DNA from: Patiria miniata
Lineage: Eukaryota > Echinodermata > Asteroidea > Valvatida > Asterinidae
Length of the DNA: 64,000 bases
Assembly (NCBI RefSeq): GCF_015706575.1
Contig: NW_024037063.1
Span: 18,662,927-18,726,926 of the forward strand
Direction of reading: 5' to 3'
The notes beneath the pieces are model-generated. The model ran no database searches, had not been told where the DNA came from, and worked only from the letters and a program-made list of their open reading frames with translations. Both the position numbers and the translations under genes were made by a program. How positions within the stretch are numbered: the stretch's first letter is position 1; every line of letters begins with the position of its first letter. This document shows, one piece after another, positions 1 through 12,900 of this stretch.

Positions 1-911
1 TATCCAGTGAACAAACAACAAAAAGGATGAATAAAAATCTGGCAACATTTAGTAACAGGGAATTATGAATATTAAAATATTTGGTGACAAATAATAATTC
101 AGTGCTCACAGGGAAGACTCCCCCACCCCTCCCTATCAGAATGGCAAATAACAGACTACTTGTACCCAAAAGCAACACAAATATATTTTTCATATTATAA
201 AAGGCATATAGATGTCTAAATACAAAAAAAGGAGTTGTTTTGTGAAAACTACATAAGCTACTCAGACAGTGGCTTGGCACTCAGTTGCATTTTGGTTCCA
301 AATGGTTACTTCTTGTATGTGTATGGACTTAAATAACATGTGTACTTGTATTCTCCTCAACTACGGACTTTGCAATAATGTGACTGACACTAAATTACGC
401 TACGAGATTGTAACTGCATGACATTACATGTGGCCGACATTACAATATTTCATGGCTGGCCTAAGCATTAAAACAAACAAGCAAATAAAAATCAATTAAT
501 TTACTAGACTTCCTAGAAATCATGCCAAGAAAAATTTATCAGAACAGTTCACTGGTCCATGTATTTACAAAGAAAACAAATCACTTTTAGTGATTGATAA
601 TAAACAAAGTTTGTATTTCATTTTACAAGCAAAATCTGACTAAAAATTACAACTAAAAATAATGTCCATTTTAACAAAGACCTCTCAAAACGGTAATACA
701 ACAAAATTGATGAAAAATATGACTGAATAGGTTGCAAAAGATTAACTCAAAATTCCTTACCATAAGTCATCAGGACGTCACTGCAGACTTTGTTGTGATG
801 GTGTACCGTAACTCACAAAATAGTGCGCGCATGGGAAGAAACTATTTCAGTTTTAAAAGCGCCAAGCATTATTGTGTCACTTCGGTAAATGGAACTCGAA
901 CAAACTTTAAA
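1..911. other. Non-coding flank, no gene seen
   Basis: AT-rich sequence downstream of the minus-strand gene that ends at 984. I see no splice-bounded open frame, RNA gene or clear repeat. A 76-codon plus-strand frame (732-962) has no coding character and runs across the 3' end of the neighbouring gene. Confidence 0.5.
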
Positions 912-917
912 TTTATT
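912..917 (-). terminator. Poly(A) signal of the leftmost gene
   Basis: The plus strand reads tttatt, which is AATAAA on the minus strand, 66 bases after the stop codon at 984. Position and orientation fit the 3' end of the minus-strand gene. Confidence 0.55.
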
Positions 918-983
918 TTGGCTTATATACGTGTCTCCACCAGCATGGAATTGCCCATATAACCTTTTTAACTCATTTACAGC

Positions 984-3900
984 CTAGTACATTCTAAATA
1001 GGCCCAAGGCACCTTGGATGTACTTTGTCTGATGTTTGATGTCATCACAACGTGGTGCAGTTTCAGGGCATTCGAGCATCAAGAGCAACATCTTCTTGGT
1101 AAGAGCAGGAAAACCTGAAATTCAAGTAACACAAAAACCAAAATTGAATATAAATAGCATACTTGTGTAAATGATGTTAATGACTTTTTCATAATTTTGC
1201 GGGCTTTTGTAGCTTTTGAGGCTTCAATAAGTTGGGAGAACTCTTTGTAGGGAGAAGTTTTGTAGACAGAATTTGGAAATTTAGCTTTTTTGCATTCATA
1301 TTCACCGCAAAATTTAGCATGAATTTATAATCAACCCATAATTCACATAAAGATTGTTGCAAAAGCAAGTATTGAAGTATATTGAACAAGTTTTGAGCTC
1401 ACCTGAAACACGTGTTCCTCTTCTTGTGGTTCTGATAACAGGCTTTTGATGAATTTCCAGAGGGAAAAAGTTCCTCCTATCAGGTCGGCCCGCTTTATCA
1501 AAGAATGTGCAAATAAGGTAAAAATAGATTAGTTCTGGTAGTTAACATGATTTAATGCATGCATGTGCTGAAACGACATCTGAGCACACAGAATGGAAAG
1601 TTACAGAAAAATGAGCGAACGTTGACCTTAGTGTTCACATAGCTGTTTCAAACAGGTGCTGTAACAATATCTTGGCTACTACAGGAGCCCCACCAGTGAA
1701 TGTTCATGTGTCGTAGGCCAATTCACACAGCAACCTGATCGTGTTCTGGTCACCACAGATGGAGTATTCACTGTTTCAGGCACACAAGAGACAGGGCGGG
1801 GATGGATGGAGCTGACACATGGATGCCTTGAGCCCTTCAAAACAGTCTGCTGGGCTGAACGGAGCTGCAGCGCTGTCAGGCCAATCAACAGTTGAGTGCA
1901 GGTGCCAAAAACGAGTACGGCAGAACAAATTCCTGGCAGGAAGAGTGGGAGTCTGTCTATCCACTGTGTACGGTCATCGTGTGCTTTTAGTGAAGCCTTG
2001 GGCTAGCATTGCAATCTATCGGCCATGCTCTGAATGAGGCAGTAGTCCATATGTGTTGGCAGCCAAGTAATCTGGTCAGGGTGTGAAAGGGGGCTGATTC
2101 AAATTGCCAGCTGCGGTCGGTTGTCGCTGAGAGTAATTTACAGGAGTAAAACTCTCGAGCGGCGGAGCAGTGGTAATGCTCTTGGAGTGTATCTCCTTCC
2201 CCTTGTCTGTACGTGTGACTGAGCTGGAATAGCAGCCACTGAGAGACTCGGAGATACGCAACAGGTGAGCCACCGCCAAAGCTGGGGACCAGAGGGCAGA
2301 GATCTGTCCGCTCAAGCTGAAGTTGGCCAGGTCCTGCACTCATGAACTGAATGGTGTAGCAGACGACAGAGGTCAGCTGCATGGTGGAGACACCACGGAC
2401 GGTATCGTCAGGTGAAACTGCGTACGGCTTGCGTGACTGTTTGACTGCAGTATCCCGTTTTGGATCCATCAGACCCAGACAGACCACCTTTCTATCTGCA
2501 AAGACATAGTTGGTGGCGGCCCGGGTCAGAATGTTGCAACCTCCGTACCGACTTCACCACCTCTTCCCATAGCCACTGCAGACTTTTTGTCTGGCAATTG
2601 CCAGCACTCAAGACATACAAAGTGCACTTTTCAATGCAAATTTGTAGTGCGTCCAGCATTTGCCAGGAGGCAAGGAGAGAGGTTCCTCCTTGCACAGATC
2701 ATCTGTCATCTTGGCCACCAGTGCCAATTAAAGCTTGGTGTCCGTGTCCAAAAGCCACTGCAGGCCCTCGCGTGAATTACTGCAGGAGCAACACAAGTAC
2801 ACCAGCATAGGCAAGAACCGCAATGTCATGCCCGTGCACCGCTTTCTGGACACCGCCCTCACCACAAGTTCTAGAGTCAAGTTGAAATGTATCTGGGAGA
2901 TCAGACAACATTGTTTGACTACTGAACAGATGGAAACGGGCTCATCCCTGAAGGCGTCACAAACATTGTGCCGGCCCAGGTATAGACATCCCGGATAACG
3001 TCTGTATGAACCCCTCTAGTGTACCGACCAAGGCCAACACAGTGAATATAGCATCATGGGAAATGTCGCTGCAAGCATTCTGCAGATCAAGCCACGCCAC
3101 ATACATATTTGTCTGACTCTGGCATGCATCCCCCACAATGGACAACATCAGGTGGGTGTGCTCAAAGCAACCCTCATCAGTCCTAGCACTCTTCGAGGTA
3201 TCACTGTTGAAATCACAGTCTTGCGCCCAAACGAGTCGGACGGTAAAGGGTTGCCATCGGCGAATTTAACAGGCATGACTGCAGGGCAATTTACTAGAAG
3301 TAGGCCGGGCAAACTTGGTCACCCTTCTTGTACAACAGTACCGAGGTAGCTGTCTTCAAAGAGTTGGGAACCCAACCTTTATGCCCCAAAACACACTGTC
3401 TGCCAATCTGATATGATGATAATATTCAAGCTGGTCTTTCCCAGGTGCGGAGTTTGACATCCGACCTAGGGTGGAGGTAACCTCCATTTGCATAATGGGG
3501 CACATCAACTCAGAGCCAGACTCCCCGGCCTGGGCCGAGTCAAAAACAAGAGTTCATGCAGAGTCAACACTGCATGATTCTATTACGATCGACCGCCCTT
3601 TCTGAGTGAACTTCTGTAAAGTAGTTCACCAGTGTTTCCTCAGTGCCAGCATATCTGACCTCAGAGCCATCATGGACCAGACGCATCGCCCGTCTGCTAC
3701 TGGACCTGTAAAGCTTCTGAAGCCTGCTAGCCTCCGGCACATCAAATTCTGGCCCGCGCCCATATCACAGCACACCACGATGTTGTGCTGGTCGGATTCT
3801 TGCCACATGCTGATTATATCAGTGGAGCTGTGAGCCAGGGCAACCGCATATTGAGCAAAACAGTCACACACCGACTTTAAATCACCGGCGTGTGACAGCA

Positions 3901-6900
3901 CCACCAAGGCAGTAATTCTTCTACTCTGAGGGCTGTGAAGCCTGAAGTCTCGGCAAACCCCGTCTCAGCAAACCCCGTCTCGGCAAATCCCTCACGAGCG
4001 CCACACATCAGTCAAAGGGTTTTGGTTGTACCCCCGGCATATACCCTCATCTGTGTTACGGGAACCCTGAGGGGCCCCGAGCATGCATGCATCCACAGAG
4101 TGTTAGATTGCCTGGGCACCCCCTCATCCACATTACAGGAATCCCGGAGGGAACCAAAGGGTTCAACCGTGGAGTATTGGAAAATGGCCAGATCTCGCCA
4201 ATGGTTCCGACTGCAGGGCAATCAGCTGGGAGTTGGTCGGGCACGGGGGGTTGCCCTTCTTGTACAACAGTACCATGGTAGCTGTCTTTCAAGAGTTGAG
4301 GACCCGACCTTCATGGAGACATCAGTTAAATATTGCCACTGTAGATTGAAAGACACTGTCCGCTCATCTGATGTGACGATATTTAAGCAGACTGTTACTT
4401 CACATGGTTCCCTAGTCTTTTCTTACATACTGAACATCACCTACCAAGACAGAGTCTGCATCCAGGACCTCTAAAGCCAGACGTCAGCTTTGTTGACTTG
4501 GACATCAGCTCCACCCTCTGGCTACCAACCTCCTCAACTGCACATGCTCTGGCATCTCTCCCATGACAGATGGCAGAGAGGTTGGTAGACGGTACTGTAC
4601 CATGAACATGCAGCAAAAATACTTGATTCAGACGTCCATCTGAGGCCCAAAGAAAACGCCCTGGAAGACCAGGACAACTGGTGAATGATGCTGGCCATCA
4701 CCTGTCAGCAACCTCCCTAGGATATGCCACAGATCAACAAAAGCAGACAACATGCAGGGACATGCTAATTGCCAACACAGGCTCAGAGGAACTATTTTAA
4801 AAGAATTTAGGAATGGACAAATAACAGAATCAAAATGATAATGGCACAAAATTCTGTTTGCAGGAGCCTATTGTACTTAAAGGTGACTGCATAATTTGGG
4901 AGAAATCAAAAGAATGTTTTGTTTTTTAAATCTATAACCCATTCATTTATCAATTTTATTTTATACGGAGAAACTAGCCAATTTAGAAGTTCAAACTTCA
5001 GTCGACTTTGACTTCACATTCACATCAAAACTCAAGTTAACCTAAGGGAGACTTTTTTTTTTGGCCTAAGGGCAATTTGGTGGCAAAGTGGACACTGTAT
5101 GCTGGAAAGTGGAAATCTATGAAATCTACAGAACTACAAACAAATAACCACCACAAATGGGGTATGAGATTAAAGGGGGCAACGAGAACTTTCATTTTTG
5201 GTGTGCCAGTGAGATGGAATACGGTTAAGTGGGTTTTTTTTTAAGAAAAATGTTTTTGGGATAAAATTATGGTTCTTGTTTCACAAATTGAATTTTTATT
5301 GTAAGGTTTCTTTTAGGGCAGAGAGAAAGATTCATAAGCTATGCCAAAAGAGTGTTTTGGTCACTTAATGCTTTGATAAAGGTAAAGGATCTCGTAATAA
5401 TCGGCAATTTAGCTGAAACCAACTGAAATGATTTAGTTACCTCATAATTCTGAGACTGCACATATATGCTGCCCTCATGTGACCAAGGTATGACCAGTTG
5501 TCCGTTGCATGAAGGATGGAGTTGAGTAGATGGGGTTCCTGCCAGACATCATCAGCTTACCATGACGACAAAGAGGATTGGGAAAAGAAACAGACAATAA
5601 AATGGAAATTAAAGGGAATATACATCATTTGCTTTTGCTGTAATTTTCAGAAATGGATGGGATTGGGGGGTTGGAAATATAAAGCAAATATAGTTACACT
5701 GACTTTTTGGAGGTTTTGGGTTCGAAAATGCTATAAAAACCAAGAAAAACGATCATTTTCCTGTAGTCTGGTTCCCTGACTCCATATAAGAAGAAACAGA
5801 GCAGTTTACATACATTGGGGAATTGTAAGGTCAGGGAACCAGTCTAGCTGGCTCGTACCCGTTCATAGGTTTGTAATCGATTGCAAACAAGTGCGATGGT
5901 CAATTGGGGCCAGTATTTGAAAAAAAGCCAGTTATTTCCAACGCTGATCGGCCGATCAGCGTTGGAAATTGATACAAAAATACCACTTTTCTTGAAAATG
6001 ACAGTATACCAGGTGCCATAATTTTACAGGATGCTTTAGACTGTCATTTACCAACATCCTATTAAGGTATTTCGCAAAAACTTGGTAGTTTTATTTTTCG
6101 ATGTTTGCAAATGTTGTATATTCCCTTTAACTCATGTCATCTACAACCGTAAAATGAAACCTGTCGAGTAATGAATCTCTGGGAGCTTGATAGGTGGATT
6201 TTCAAATTTTTGTGAAAACTGCCCAAGAAATATCAAGATTTTCATCAAGCAATAAGTTCAAGAAGTTCAACAAAACTGATTTTGATTCATTATACATTTG
6301 TCAGTGTATGAAATTGAGCTGTACAAAGTTGCAACCAATTTGTGAAGACACCTTTATATCATTGTCCTATTTTTCTTCAAATAAATGCGCTTTCAAAATC
6401 ATTTTGTTATTGCCATCAATATGAAACTGCAGTTCCAAATTAATTATCTCATTATCCAATCTAAATATTTCGATTTTTAGATTGACTGACCTGGTTGTCA
6501 TTTTCGTTGATAGAATAATTCAACCCCATCTCCTGAAAGAGAAAGTTATTTCAAACAATTATCGACCAGTAAGTGATTGATAAGCCAGCTGTGCCTACTA
6601 CTTGTCTGCTTTTGTCTGTTGCCTGTATTGGACTAGTCACAGTGCTTGCTTAAAATATGATCTGACTGTTTGTGACTAGCCTGTGTAAAACGTATGGCAG
6701 GGGACAGGATTCAATTTTTGACTGTCTGTGACTGATCCAAAAAAGGAGGGTTAAACTGAAAAAATGGTAAGTTTTGCAACTTTTCTGATCATTTTGCTTC
6801 TTTTTAACAAACCGACTAGACATAATCAATTTTACACCGTCTCATGCAGAGCATCAAAAGCCACTAATAAGAATGCACTACAAAGTACAACATTTGATTT

Positions 6901-9900
6901 GTTCACAGACAAATGGCCAATTGTAATTTCAGCCATTTGAGGATGTTTATCCATTCCTTTTGCTGTCTATAATCGATCAGTTGCAATCAGATGCTCACCT
7001 TGGATTGGAGGATCGGATTCCCCTGAAGTTGTTGATTCATCGCTACTTTCCTTGTTGTCTCCAGTAAGCTTCTCATCTGTGGTAGTTTGTACCTTGCAAT
7101 GTTATCAAAAACAAAACAACCATTCCAATGGTCAAGTTTTCAAAGCACATTTTGCACACAAATCTCCTCCACAAATTTCATATTAAAATGGCTTTTGGAT
7201 TAATAACACAAAAGCAGGGTTTTACTTTTTTGCCCTCTGAAGCCTATTTCGTGTGTTGACAGAATTTGACTAGTCACAATGCTTGCTTGAAATATGATCT
7301 GACTGTTGGTGACTAGCCTGTGTAAAACGCATGGCAGGGAAACAGGATTTTTTTTTTACTGTTTGTGACTGATCCAAAACAAGGAGGGTTAAACTGGAAA
7401 TTTCTGTTTTGAAACTGTTCAATTTACTGATGCTTTTTTTTTAACAAACCGACTAAACATAATCAATTTTAAACGCCTCATGCAGAGCATCAAAAGCCAT
7501 TAATTTAGAATGCACTTCAAAGTACAACATTTGACTTGTTCACAAACAAATGGCCAACCGTAATTTCAGCCGGATTGGACGATCGGATTCCCCTGAAGTC
7601 GTTGGTTCATCGCTACTTTCCTTCTTGTCTCCAGTAAGCTTCTCATCTGTGGTAGCTTGTACCTTGCAATGTTATCAAAAACATAACAAAACAATCATTC
7701 CAATGGTCAAGTTTTCAAAGCACATTTTGCACACAAATCTTCTCCACAAATTTCATATTAGAATGGCTTTTGGATTAATAACACAAAAGCAATCGTCTTT
7801 TTCATGGGTTTTACTTTTTTTGCCCTCTGAAGCCCAGAAAACTGAGTTAAAAGGAGATTGAGATTTGTTGAGAGTTGTAATCAATTTCAATTCAACAAAA
7901 AGGCCTTTGCTTATATACTCTGAATTCCGGTAAGAAAGAAGAGGCAATTGTTATATATTCTAAGAATTTGTTTTTTTTATAAAACCCACGTACATTTTAG
8001 AAATCTTCAACTTTTTGAAATCTTTCAAATTAAAACTTTTCTGTGCACAATGGAAAAAAACTAATTCAAGAAACAGATTTTTCTGGAGCCTGATTTGAAT
8101 TTCATTTTGATAGGTGAATCTTCTTAGTGTTGAGAATTAGTTTTCAAAAGTTGCATCGATTTCCTATTTGATTAGTCATTACTTCTCAAAATCTTACCTC
8201 ATTTTTAGGTGTAAACCTTCTGGAAGCATATCCTGGTAAGGCTAGTTTGAACAGGGCCACCACGTGAAGGTCCCAGGATACCAGCCCCAAACACGCTTTC
8301 AGTATCGAAGGGTCCATCGCTGGGCAAAAGGCCGGCCCCGGAGGGCCAGGCACAGTTGCCGACTGTCCGGTCCACCCCCCCAACCCCGAAGGATCAGGAA
8401 GGTTATACCCTAACCTATATGCGTGCCCCCCTAAGTCCATCCCCCATTACGGGTTCATGCGGTCTGATAGGAAGTAGCAGCGTTTGCCGGCTGTGAATAC
8501 AGGGCCACGCCCCTATAAAGAGGGACGCACTACCTGCTCCTTTAAGGCACGGCATCCTAGGGTTTCCAGGCCGCTGCGTAGGACCCACGTCCCCACGGTG
8601 ACGCAACCCGTCCCTTGCAACTGGGTTTGCCTCGCACCTCAATCGGGCACCAGTCCAACCCCGATTAACTGGGTTTGCCCCGCACCTCAATCGGAGCACC
8701 AGTCAAAACTCCGATTAACTGGGTTTACCCCGCACCTCAATCGGAGCACCAGTCAAAACTCCGATTAACTGGGTTTGCCCCGCACCTCAATCGGAGCACC
8801 AGTCAAAACTCCGATTAACTGGGTTTACCTCGCACCTCAATCGGGCACCAGTCCAACCCCGATTAACTGGGTTTACCCCGCACCTCAATCAGAGCACCAG
8901 TCAAAACTCCGATTAGTCGCAGCGCAGTGGCTGCGTGCAGTGGCCGCGCGCAGTCGCCTCGCACAGTCGCCACGCGCAGTGCCGCGCGCAGTTGCCTCGC
9001 ACAGTCGCCACGCCCAGTCGCCGAAGACCTGTGGAGAAACCACCACCTACACCCCACACAAACCACCACCTACACCCCACATGGTAACAAGCACACACCC
9101 ACCACCAAACAGTACATCACAAACACATATTTCAACCGCCCTGGGAATTTTGTTTTGTTTTTATGTAAAAAATTAATCAAAATGTGTTTTTTTTAGTAAA
9201 TAAAAGAAGTAGTTTTTAAAAGAACAATTTGGACTTAGAGCCTAAACAAATTGGGGAATGTTTTTCTCTTAAATTTCCTTTTCAGCAAAATCCTGTCAAG
9301 TGGCCTTTTTGCCGCGCTATATTTCAAAAACTATATCAATTTTTTGTCCAGGATGGTTCAAGTTACATCTATATATGCAAGCAAATTTAAGGATTTGTTT
9401 ATTATGAGCCCATTTTTAGTACAAAAATTTCTAAACAATGGCATGCGCAAATTGGTTCACAGAATCTAATGTGTACTACAGTTGATATGACTTTTAGAAT
9501 CAGGATGGATTTCAATTTGCTTGCACATTAAAAAGTAAAAGAATCTTGGTTTGACTCACTCTGAACATGAACGACTCCTCTTCTGGGGGGAACAAGTGCA
9601 TGTGGCCTTGAACTGCAAAGAAAAATGGTTACCTCACCTCAGTTAACATGCAACCTTGTTCCCCCTGTGCCGATGATTCCGAACGATCCAAGGAACGACT
9701 CCACTTGCAAACTGCCACAATCCGGGGGGACAAGTGCATGTGGCCTCGAGCTGCAAGAAAAAGGTTACCTCACCTCAGTTAACATGCAACCTTGTCCCCC
9801 AGTGCCGATGATTCCGAACGATCCAACGAACGACTCGACTTGCAAACTGTCCACTTTCACAATCCCCAGGTCTTGTACATTGTCATGCATGCCTGCAAAA

Positions 9901-12900
9901 AAAACAACCAATCTTGGAATACAAATAAATGTTCACAAATTTGAAGTATATTATTTTCATTGCCTTAGGTCAAATAATTAAATGCTGATAAAATACCAGA
10001 TTTATTATTTCCACCTTGTTTACATTGACATTTAACCTAGTTAAATGATGCAATACTAACATCAGCAAAATCCTTTTTTTTTTTAATTATCTGATAATTA
10101 ACAATGATTTAGGTGGGGGGCATTACCTCCGAGTTTTCTGAGTGATACAGGCATCCACAGGTAGCGAGGATGGCAAATTCCATGTCTCCCAACGTCAGAA
10201 AGCCACCAGAATTCCACGTGTCCAACGTCCGAGAAAGTCACCAGAATTCCACTTGTCCCAACATCAGAAAGTCATCCGAATTCCACTTGTGCCAACATCA
10301 GAAAGTCTTCCGAATTCCACGTCTTCCAACAATCAGAATAAGCAGTGTTCCTCAAAGTTCAAGTTGGTCCTTCCAAACAAGCATCGTCCTTCCAAATTAG
10401 AATACTCTTAATTGTTTAAACAAACTTCCAACATGGCATGGAATTCAAGGTAGGCATGTTCTTCAGTTGTGCTTCCAAGACGATTGTATCAAGTTATGTA
10501 GCAGTTCGCAATGAGTCCGTACTGGAGAAACGCAATACTCAACAAAACAGTCATGTTCCTTGTTTCAAACTGGTCAAATTTGCAGCAGTTTTGTCGTCAC
10601 TGTCAATGTCCAAAGTTTATCCAGTTGCAACTTGGAGGCGATTTCAGAGTTTCTCCATAATGACTTTCACATTTTACTGCTCCATACTGAACATTGTCCC
10701 AAGTGTGTCAAGGGCCAACTTGAATATTTATTCATTTTTTAAATCATGTGGTTATAGCAAAAAATACATGCGAGTTACCCTAGTTAATTTGTAATTGTAG
10801 TTTTGAAATAAAATCCTTTCAGGTTTATGCTGTTTAAACTAACTAATCCTTTTAAACATTTTTTATGAATGTAGTTTTAAAATTGCTTTTTTAGATTGAA
10901 CACATCCTTCACTGTTTGGCTACTTATCATTTATATCAGTTTCATAAAGAATAATTTAATTTCAGTTTTATTTTCTGTCCATTTTTAACTTGACATTGTT
11001 TTTTATAATTTCCGTTCATTAGAACATATAGTTGGAAAATTTTAATTGTTCTTTTTATATTATGCTCTGAAAGAATTTGTTTAAATCGTTTTCTTTCTTG
11101 TCTGTGCTCATTATTTCAAGCCAAACGTAAAAGTTGACTCGAATTGTTTGCTTTTCAATCAATTTTGTAAATGCTTAGAACTGTTTTTACTGGCAATCCA
11201 GCATTGAAACCCCCCCCCCCCCCTAAAAAAAAAGTGCACAAGTGAAGTCAAGTTCCCAAGAAGCATGGAATATTTCCCCAGTCCTTGCAACATTTTGACA
11301 GGTCTGGTTAGTGGTTAATTAGGTGGTTTATGTCATCATAGTGCCAGTGGTTAATATGACTGTCTGTCAATGGTCGATATGACTGTCCGTCAATGGTTGC
11401 ATGCAGATGATTGAATGACCTAATAAAATGCTGCAAAGGTCCACAGTTTTACATAGAACATGAAGTCGAAGCAAAAATGACTTTGGCATACTTGAATGCT
11501 ACCACATTGTAGTCAAAACTGGATTGCAAATTTGCAATCCCAAGTGAGCTGCTTCATATCTAAAGCTAAATTTTACTTTTATTAGCTTTGACCTTAGGTT
11601 TTGTTCATGGTTCTGCTGATGTTTTCTAATTTACTTTTAATCAAGTGGAATACTTAATTTTAAGCAATGAATTTTGTTGAGGTCTTAACATAAGATGCAT
11701 TCCTTTTGTTGTCGAGACCCAAGTGAGTTGGTGTACAAAATCATATTAAAATTGGAAGATTCAGGACTGTTAGGGTTAAATACATCTGAAAGTTACTTTT
11801 ATTAGCATTGACCTAATGTTTAGGTAAGGTTTAGCCTATGCAACTTACTTTCCAGTATTTTCAATCTAGACCCATTTTTAGGCATATATGTCAAAGTTTA
11901 AACATCATGAAGATTTACTGATTCAAATTACTCATTTTAGATTTCAGTTTAATAACGATCTATGAAATTATTTCAATGCAGGCCCCTAAGAAGTTGGCCC
12001 TATACACTTGACTGGAACTTTGTTCTAGAGCATATTAATTATGGGTTGGATGGGCACACTATAATCGTGGCAAACCGCGAGTGGCAAGGACTTTAAAAGT
12101 TCGGCCGTTCCTTCAGTTAAAGATCAGCTTGATGTGGTTCACACTTCCATTCTTGACATCCGATCCACTTCGGCTCCGAGTTTGACTGTCGTGATAAACA
12201 CCTGTAAATGACAAGAGTGCGATTGGAAAAAAATGTTGCAACCTGACGCCACTTCCGTGATTGTGTACAAAGTCTATGGAGAATCTTTCCAGATTCCCAT
12301 ATCTGGCCATCACTTGTCACCCTGTGCACAACCCTATGCACAACCCTATGAGACTGGACTGAACATTTCTGAAAATTTTCTTAGTAAATACTTCAATATT
12401 CTCCCTGCTAAATTTGACTTTTCGCAGTGGCTATCGTTACAGCAGCCGTAACGCATTTCCCATTTTCTATCGTTACGGTAGTAGGGCCTACTGCGACTTT
12501 TATAAAAACATGAGAAGAAAATATAAAATTAGAAGGAAAAAAGTGACTTTGAACGTTATGAAATTCGGACTTTATTTCCCTTTTAAAAAAATCCTCCAAA
12601 GCCTCAGGTTAGAAAAGGAAAAAAAATTAGAGTGCAAAACTGAGATGCGAACCCGCAACCTCGCGGTGCAAAATCCTACCCTCTATCGACTGAGCTGTCG
12701 CACTGCTCGCTAAAATGTGGGGAAACAAATAATTATATACCTGCGTGCGTATCAAAAAAGTATCGTAGAGGGCGCTAAACAACGGCTGCCGTAATGATAG
12801 ACACTTTGTTGACTTTTTAGGGCATATTATAAACACTTTCTGATGGCTGATAGGTCACTAAATGAAAATGGTGGCCAGATATGGGAATCTTTCCCATTTT

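Noticed and set aside
2460-2810. 116-codon plus-strand frame
   Set aside because: Antisense to reverse-transcriptase remnants of the broken LINE.
3935-4474. 179-codon plus-strand frame
   Set aside because: It is antisense to LINE remnants and starts in a 17-bp tandem repeat.
8415-9196. Several frames of 70-130 codons in the GC-rich island
   Set aside because: They follow the 50-bp minisatellite and GC-rich low-complexity repeats.
9625-9981. 118-codon plus-strand frame
   Set aside because: Antisense to the duplicated exons of the leftmost gene; its internal repetition mirrors that duplication.
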